Below, piece after piece: positions 57,500 to 64,000 of a stretch of 64,000 nt of DNA. The notes below the pieces were generated by a model. It was not told the DNA's origin, searched no databases, and worked only from the letters and a program-made list of their open reading frames with translations. This DNA is from Hedera helix (taxonomy: Eukaryota; Streptophyta; Magnoliopsida; Apiales; Araliaceae). A program made the position numbers and the translations under genes. The stretch covers positions 12,211,098-12,275,097 of the forward strand of contig OX359266.1 in the NCBI GenBank assembly GCA_947179155.2. The letters run 5' to 3'. Within the stretch, counting starts at the first letter, position 1. Every line of letters starts with the position of its first letter.

Positions 57500-58330
57500 T
57501 TTTTAAATTTTAATTTAATTTTTTATCATACGAATAATTATTAATAATTATAAATAAAAAAATTATTTAAATAAAAAAAAATTATTAATTTAAAACACTA
57601 CGTAATATTATTCTATAATTATTGAATAATTTTCTCAAAATATCACACTAAATCACACTAGAAGTGTGTTTTTGATTGAAAGTTAATAGGGGGAGTGAAG
57701 GGTCTATTTCCATTTTGATTTTTAATTAATTGGATTTGGTAATGATGAAAGTGACATCCTGAGCTTCTGATTTATGTTGTTCAGTTAGCAGTAATAACTT
57801 GTCTACTTTGTCTGTTAAGTAGGGATTGATGATTGCTCTGTTCACATAGCGTGGACTAAAAAGTAAGTAATTTTGAATTTCTAATAATAATTTTAAACTT
57901 TTTGAAAAATTATAAAAGAGAAGTACATAAAAATAAAATATAAAATTAAATTAATCTTAATTATTAAATAATGTGTTTAAATTAAAATTCGTATTATATA
58001 TATATTTTTTGAAAAATTAAAATTAAAAAAATATGTATGTCTTCTTAAATTATTGCTTGTACCCGAATTTAGTCAGAAGGTATAATACCTTTGTCCATTA
58101 AATATAATAAAATTTTATTTATTTAACAGGGGTAAATGAGAAATTGAAACCAAAAGGGGGGAAATCAGATATTGGACACGTGTCCTCGTCTGAAGTAAAG
58201 AGGTTTGTCCGAGAAATGGGCAGTTATGACAGTGATGGACTAATGGAGTGAATGTAATTTAGAGATCGTGTGATAAAACTAACAAACGTGGGGAAGCCAT
58301 GAGCCCAAACATCAGCTGGAAGTTATTCAG
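57500..58330. other. Intergenic DNA, partly less AT-rich
   Basis: No frame is supported. A less AT-rich patch at 58130-58320 contains the palindromic G-box. This might be distal promoter DNA of FLA, or belong to a gene outside the window. Confidence 0.5.
58174..58185. promoter_or_regulatory. Perfect palindromic G-box
   Basis: ggacacgtgtcc is a 12-bp palindrome around CACGTG, the site for plant bZIP and bHLH factors. It is 2.2 kb upstream of FLA, so its target gene is uncertain. Confidence 0.45.
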
Positions 58331-58333
58331 TGC

Positions 58334-58468
58334 TATATTATTATGTGATATTTTACGTAAATTATATATTATTATTTTAATATGTATAATAAATTTTTTA
58401 TATTTAAATTTATTATATATATTAAAATGATAATATATAATTAATTTAGAATACTACATGATAATATA
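58334..58468. repeat. 135-bp AT-rich inverted repeat, MITE-like
   Basis: tatattattatgtgatattt at the left pairs with tactacatgataatata at the right. The arms of about 60 bp continue inward to an AT loop near 58397. A clear TSD is not visible. Confidence 0.6.
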
Positions 58469-58469
58469 T

Positions 58470-58977
58470 TAGAAACACAAAATAATTATTCAAACATCAA
58501 CTGTAAATATATCATCAAAAATGACTTGACAAAAATAACTCAAGTTCACGGACCAACCGGCCTGTTCAGGCCACGGACTAAAAAATTTTGACTCAAAAAA
58601 TCTCGAGTCATTTTGGCCTAATCTGATCGCGGCCCAACTCGTCGTAGAAACAAATGATGGACCAAAAAACACCAATTTTGTTATGAATAATGATTTTGTC
58701 AATAATTCATACAATGATCTTTATAAAAAATAGTAAAACCCATTACTTATATAGTAAATTCTACCATTTTTTTATAAAAATAATTACATGAATTATTATT
58801 ATTCATCATTACTCATAACATTTTGTCAAAATCACACATACAAACAATCAAGTCTATAGATTGAAGTTTGTCGCCTATGTTAGGAGTACGAGGTAATTTG
58901 GTTAACGCCGGATTGCTAAAGTTGTGAATGCATCTGAGAATCTAAACATACCAATTTAATAAAAGATTTTCTTATAA
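58470..58977. other. Intergenic DNA, no gene seen
   Basis: A slightly GC-richer patch at 58545-58660 (gaccaaccggcctgttcagg) may be a transposon relic. The 74-codon minus-strand frame there has no known domain. Confidence 0.45.
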
Positions 58978-59175
58978 CGTACCTTTAAGTCACATGTTAA
59001 GCGTAAAATTTAATATATAATATTATTTATTTATGTATTTGTATTAAATTTAATGCATAAAAAAATAATATATTAGTGGACCCTATATATTGAATTCAGT
59101 ACAAATATATAAAAAAATAATATTTAATAAATTTTATCTCTTATTTTTCGCGCTTAATGTATACTTTTAAAACAC
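58978..59175. mobile_element. Foldback MITE, copy 2
   Basis: It shares aatattatttatttatgtat, ctagtgga and atattgaattcagt with copy 1 at 56316-56524 and has the same inverted layout. It is diverged and its ends are approximate. Confidence 0.65.
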
Positions 59176-59179
59176 GCAA

Positions 59180-60255
59180 ATCCTTTAATAAATACTTAAA
59201 TGAAAAAGGTGTAATAAATATACCAAAGAGCGAGCCACGAGCATAGTATGATGCCCCTGACATGCGAATACCAACGGTAACCCTTACTACTATCTCTGTC
59301 CTTGAAATAGGCAGGTCAAATTAAATAAATTTAAATTTTAAAAATAAGCATATTTATGTACTCCATATTATTAAACTCATAAAAGTTTAAAATAATAATA
59401 AATTCAAAATAATTTTTAATAATTCTAATTTTCCACCTAATATTTTAAAAATATTGAATAAAATTTAATTATACAAATAATTAATTTAATTTAAAAAGTC
59501 AAATTATATCAATTTTTGAGGAACGGAGGGGGTATTATTCACCTTAAATGGAGTACCTACCATCTCAATATGTTTAATTTCTCAAGAACATAATTATGTT
59601 TGATTTAGTGTTTAAAATATCATTACGCTTAATATATTATATAATGCATGCCTTGTGTTATAAAAGAATATTTTTAAATTTAAAAGCATTATTCACCTAA
59701 ATTTATCAGTTGCATCAATAGTGAAATGCATTAGTTTTAAAAAAATCAATTAGTTTTATTTATTATATTTTTTCAATAAATGTATTTGAAATAATATAAT
59801 ATTAAATAAAATAAATATAAATTAATAATTCTAAGATCAAAATCGATAGAATAGTGATAAAAATCTCTTCAATTTTTTTTTCTGGCCCATTTTTCAGTTT
59901 TCCTCCTTGATCCCATAATAAAACGTATTTCTAAATTAAATTTGTATTTAAAAACTAAATAATTAATCATAAAAAATGCATTGAACTAATGCTATAATGT
60001 TGCATCATTGAAATATTAATTAAGGTAAAAAAAATGAGATTCTTAATATTATTTAATAATAAATGATAATTTATAACATAATCAATTATAAATAAAAACA
60101 CTCGATTATTATATATTATTAAAAAAATTAAATAGACGTGTTATTTTTTTAAAGACAGAGCGAGTATATTTCAACTATTTATTATAAAAATAATAAAACT
60201 TTTTATATATAAAATTAAAACGAAATAGAGAAATAATATAATGAAGAATAGTCAG
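59180..60255. other. AT-rich intergenic DNA, no gene seen
   Basis: No open frame, tRNA or repeat array that I can support. Confidence 0.55.
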
Positions 60256-60560
60256 ATGTTGGTTGACTTTGTTTGAGACAAACACAGAAGCGCAGCTACC
60301 TGCCTCAGCAGATCGCGGCGTCTGGGGGAGGGTATTTCCGTAGTTATTTGCAATAGAGAGGGCAGTTAACCGATCGTCACGGTGAATGTATGGGGCGCCT
60401 ATTTATAACAGTTGGCCGCTCTCTCTATATATATACACTCCGTTACGGAGTATATAGTATGCCAGCTGCGCCGCGCAAAGGATATATAGCCACGTAAACG
60501 ACAAAACCGTGACGTGGACTAGATGCCTCCACCGACGAGAGTCGGTTGCCAAATCAAAGA
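60256..60560. promoter_or_regulatory. GC-richer, promoter-like island without an attached ORF
   Basis: It contains gttggttgacttt (W-box-like TTGAC), gcgcctatttataacag (TATA-like), a CT stretch followed by atatatatac, the 15-bp palindrome actccgttacggagt (about 60438-60452), gccacgtaaacg and accgtgacgtggac (ACGT-core elements). These are plant promoter motifs in one 300-bp block. No coding frame follows on either side, so it may serve a non-coding RNA, a gene with a long leader intron, or be a relic. Confidence 0.35.
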
Positions 60561-61100
60561 CAGACGAAAGAATTTGACTTTAACGGTTACAAATTTATGA
60601 CAAGCGATAACCAAGGGTAAAATTAATTTTTTGGTATTTGTTTACGGTTTTTATTTTAAAAATTACATAATTTGAATATTCGATTAACTGATTTTTTTTT
60701 GTATAATTAAGATAATTAGAAATTTTAACAAAATTAATATTATATATTTTAAATTATTAACTAGACTTTGTTAAATTAATTATTATAATTATGAGTTGTA
60801 GTTGATGATTGTTTGGAAGTTTTATTGTTGACAATTTGAAATGAAAATTTTTATTTGATAAAAATAAATTTTAATTTCGATTACATACTGAAATAACTGA
60901 ATTATGAATTCGGTATTTGATTTCGTACTTTGATTATTTTTTAATTTGATTATTTGTTTGAATATAAAAAAATATGATACTTTTAATATTCAATTATAAT
61001 CAAATAGACAATTTTGATTCAATTATAACCGAATGTTCAATCTTAGCCACCACCGCCACCTCCACCCTAAAAAATTGCCAAAATTGGGATGCATGAGAAA
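60561..61100. other. AT-rich intergenic DNA, no gene seen
   Basis: No frame or repeat beyond simple AT runs. The short caccgccacctccacc run near 61048 is isolated. Confidence 0.5.
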
Positions 61101-61101
61101 T

Positions 61102-61103
<2 letters not shown>

Positions 61104-61152
<49 letters not shown>
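61104..61152. repeat. (TA)n microsatellite
   Basis: About 24 TA repeats. A second TA array is at 61793-61833. The Tyr-Ile repeat frames over them are by-products. Confidence 0.97.
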
Positions 61153-61154
<2 letters not shown>

Positions 61155-61344
61155 AGTGAACATGTATTTGTTACGAATTCTTATAAGACATACACCATCT
61201 ATATCGTTTGTTCCAAATATCAACGGTCGAGATTAAATTGGGGAATGCGGCGACTACTAGTAATACTAGTGGACAATAAAAAAATCACATACCATCCGCT
61301 ACTAATATTAGCGGACGCTAATTAGAATAAAAATTTGACTTATA

Positions 61345-61446
61345 TTAATTAGAGTTTTGGCCTATATTAACTAGAGTTTAGAGTTTATACTCTGATTTAG
61401 GTATAAACCCTAAATTATAGTTAATATAGGCCAAAATTCTAGTTAA
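61345..61446. repeat. Long hairpin of about 102 bp
   Basis: ttggcctatattaacta pairs perfectly with tagttaatataggccaa. The pairing extends outward (ttaattagagttttggcc) and inward (gagtttatac with gtataaaccc) to arms of about 46 bp around a 10-base loop, tctgatttag. Confidence 0.8.
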
Positions 61447-61562
61447 TAAACTCTAAACCCTAGTTAATAAAACTTAAATCTTAGTTAATAAATCTTAAAT
61501 ACTAGTTAGTAAACCTTAAACTCTAGTTAATAAACTTAAACTTTAGTTAATATAGATCAAAC
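61441..61562. repeat. Minisatellite of about 22 bp
   Basis: Five to six imperfect units of (c)tagttaataaacttaaa(c/t)(t/c) follow directly from the right arm of the hairpin, so the hairpin arm and the repeat share an origin. Confidence 0.75.
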
Positions 61563-61788
61563 CCTTATTCAATAGTATAACATAAGGATCCATAACAAAT
61601 ACATGAAATAGATCGACTCTCTCTCTCTATATATATACACATATAAGAAGCTAATTCGCTAGCAATCGATTTTTGGCTTCTGTCGCAACAAGCAGGGCCA
61701 ATTTTTTTAACAAAGGCACTGCCACAACAAGTTGTTACGACAGGTAAATTTTATAAATAAATTGTCCCTATTTTAGTTGCTGAACCAG

Positions 61789-61835
<47 letters not shown>

Positions 61836-61839
61836 TTTT

Positions 61840-63500
61840 AATGTGCATGAGGATATAAATTATAGCCAATTAAGAGAAGACACGTGTCGAACCATCTCAC
61901 AATCATTTCCCTAAAGGACATTATAGACATTCCACAATCATTAAAGATATAAGGGTTATTAACACAGTTTCATCTTCAATAAATATTAAGGGATTCTTAA
62001 CCTTTACGAATTTTTTTTGTAATTTACGTTCCTTCTAATTTTTGCAATTGACTATATTATGGTGTAGTGAGGGAAAGATTCTCTAAACCAGATCACCATA
62101 TTGACACCTACACCGGAGAAACCTATTAAGAAGTAACCTGAGGTCGATCTAATTTTTTTCTTGACCGGCAAGACTACTGCTAGATAGAACCTCACCAAAG
62201 AGACCGTTATTAAAATCTCTCACTTTATTAATAGAGATATTTTGTGACACAAAATCATTAAAGAGGCCCTTACCACATTTTATTAATACTAGTTTACATT
62301 GTATTCACTATGTATGTATTAAAAGTGAAAATATAAGAAGCTGATAAAATCCCATCAAAAATATTATCATAAATATATAACGATAGTTAAATCGTTACTA
62401 TAAACTTTATATGTAAATTTTATATATAAAAATATCAAAATCTCATATAAAAATATTAATTTTTAAAATATATGATCTTAAAAGATAGAAAGGAAGAGAA
62501 CGGAGAAGAGATTGACAAAAGGTGAATAAAGAACCAACGTAAAAAAAATTTAAAAGATAAAATAAAATAAAAAACATTATTTTATTTATATCGAATTAAC
62601 CACCAAATTAAAGAAATAAAATAAATTTTCATTCTCTTGATGGTCCATTCCACTAAAATAACTGAAAATACATTCTTTTGATATTCTTACAAAATAAATC
62701 GTTCTATTTTGACCTTCATCTCTTCGATTCAAAGGCAACATAATTGAGAGTATTTTTCAGTCTCCCTCGGAAATGCAATTAGCCATACATCATTCCATCA
62801 AAATCGTGTCAAACGTCTTCTGCAACAAACACCCATCCACAATCGTAAATCAAAATAGTCTCTAATCGCAAAAATAAATAATGTGGTGTGGTGTAAAGGT
62901 TATAAAGCCACAATTTTAAATAAAGAACCCTGCCTAAGCCTACTTAATCTCTGTTTAGGCGCTAGGCGCCCCTCGGCCGAAGAAGATCTCTACCATATTA
63001 ATTTAATAAATACTTTGAAACTTTATAATAATTCTTAAAAGATTATTTTTTTGATAAATTTTTACGTAAAATCTAGAAAAAGTACATCTTTTAGAACTGC
63101 TAGATGAAATTCATACTTCTAAGAATTAATTAATCACACTGTATACCCATGAAATGATGAAAATAGAATATCAATATCAGGAATATCTTTAGCTTGTCTA
63201 TTTAAATCACAAGGAGGAGCAACACAGACTATGCCGGAGGGGACTTTGATAAATATTTAAAGCAATCATGATATAGCCAGAGTTCTAATTGTCGAAAATA
63301 TAGCATTAAATATATGTTTCTGTTTCTTCTATATAAATACAAGTATTAAATATTTAGCAGTTCAAGGAGTCTATGACTGCAGTAGAGGCACAGACGCCAA
63401 AATCAGAACAAAATATACTAGCCCCTAGGAATAACTTGTGGACAGCACAAAATACAGATATTTTGTGGAGATATAAATAGTTCCAAACATAAACACTAGC
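61840..63500. other. Intergenic DNA, no gene seen
   Basis: AT-rich, with no supported frame. A short GC-rich stretch, taggcgctaggcgcccctcg (about 62958), resembles fragments of dispersed plant repeats but is too small to classify. Confidence 0.5.
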
Positions 63501-63510
63501 AGAAAATTCA

Positions 63511-63782
63511 CAACTATCTTCCTCGAAACTTTGGTTACACAATAACCCTACCACAAGAACATGAATAAGGTCATAACATATCAAGAAGAGGGGCAAAATA
63601 GGAGTAAAGAATCAAAACCTTTACGCTCAAAACAGAGCAAAATTTACAACTATCTTCCTCAAAACTTTTGTTACACAATAACCCCACCATAAGAACATGA
63701 ATAAGGTCATAACATATTGAGAAGAGGGACACAATAGGAGCAAAGAATCAAAACTTTTATGCTAATTTATTAATGAACAAAT
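63511..63782. repeat. 136-bp tandem duplication
   Basis: Two copies beginning caactatcttcctc (63511 and 63647) share ttacacaataacc and aagaacatgaataaggtcat with scattered differences. The minus-strand frame at 63354-63596 overlaps it without a known domain. Confidence 0.85.
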
Positions 63783-63834
63783 GCATGATATAAAAATACA
63801 CACCAGCATTCCCAATTCACATTGGTCATTCACA

Positions 63835-64000
63835 AATTTTCATTACTATTAAACAATATGACCATGATTAAACTATGAACAAGTATAACTTCGTTCACAA
63901 ATTTCCGTTGCAACAAACAACACAATCATGATTAAACTATGAACAAGTATAACCATGATTAAACTACGAACAAGTATAACTTCGTTCACAAATTTCCATT
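63835..64000. repeat. Short tandem repeat running off the window end
   Basis: Units share atgattaaactatgaacaag, tataacttcgttcacaaatt and tccgttgcaacaaacaac. At least two full units and one partial unit are present, and the array continues past 64000. Confidence 0.75.

Noticed and set aside
61023..61325. Tyr-Ile repeat frames on both strands
   Set aside because: They come from the (TA)n microsatellite.
61385..61460. Telomere-like aaaccctaa and aaaccctag words
   Set aside because: They are single isolated words within a hairpin and minisatellite, not a tandem telomeric array.
62940..62990. Possible tRNA or SINE head at the GC-rich taggcgctaggcgcc stretch
   Set aside because: No cloverleaf, no A/B box pair, and it is too short to classify.

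Overview
This is a window of nuclear DNA from a flowering plant. It is AT-rich and packed with LTR retrotransposons, and it holds one clear host gene, a fasciclin-like arabinogalactan protein (FLA) at 54751-55989 on the minus strand. The long Ty3/gypsy LTRs with initiator-Met-tRNA primer sites, a SIRE/Maximus-like Ty1/copia element, an Athila/Tat-like element and the FLA gene all fit a eudicot. I cannot name the species. No RNA gene, CRISPR array or bacterial feature was seen.

Positions 1-53574 are almost entirely transposons, nested inside one another. Target-site duplications (TSDs) read by eye fix most junctions. Base element A (minus strand, Ty3/gypsy) has its 5' LTR at 42188-45388, broken gag and coiled-coil ORFs at 39754-42005 and broken protease-RT at 17649-19248. 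Two elements entered A. E (19254-39748, TSD tccac) has LTRs of about 4.4 kb net and sits between A's zinc-knuckle and protease codons. B (plus strand, Athila/Tat-like, LTR 16351-17599) cut A's RT. E carries a decayed copia element F (22902-33314) and an insertion G (36343-37950, TSD aaact). B is interrupted by an LTR at 1-2635 and by a hAT-type DNA transposon C (3500-15641, TSD gtttaaat). C is in turn split by element D (5407-15423, TSD atagt). Further right, solo LTR H (45864-53569, TSD taaga) contains solo LTR I (47899-52500, TSD ctcta).

D is the youngest and most interesting element. Its two 2.88-kb LTRs differ at about three bases and one indel by eye. It has an uninterrupted 1199-codon protease-RT-RNase H-integrase-chromodomain polyprotein, yet no recognisable gag. 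In place of gag lies a 206-codon ORF of unknown function. It looks like a gag-less element that would need capsid supplied in trans.

F is dead: it has frameshifts, stops and Asp-to-Asn changes in both the integrase and RT catalytic motifs. It carries a CGTAGAG-type motif scattered through LTRs, coding hinge, third ORF and untranslated DNA, several copies forming perfect hairpins. The LTRs of A, E and I share an AT-only minisatellite built from an 11-bp inverted repeat.

Positions 53575-64000 are a gene island: the FLA gene, several foldback MITEs (one MULE-like with a 9-bp TSD just downstream of the gene), microsatellites, and otherwise featureless AT-rich intergenic DNA.
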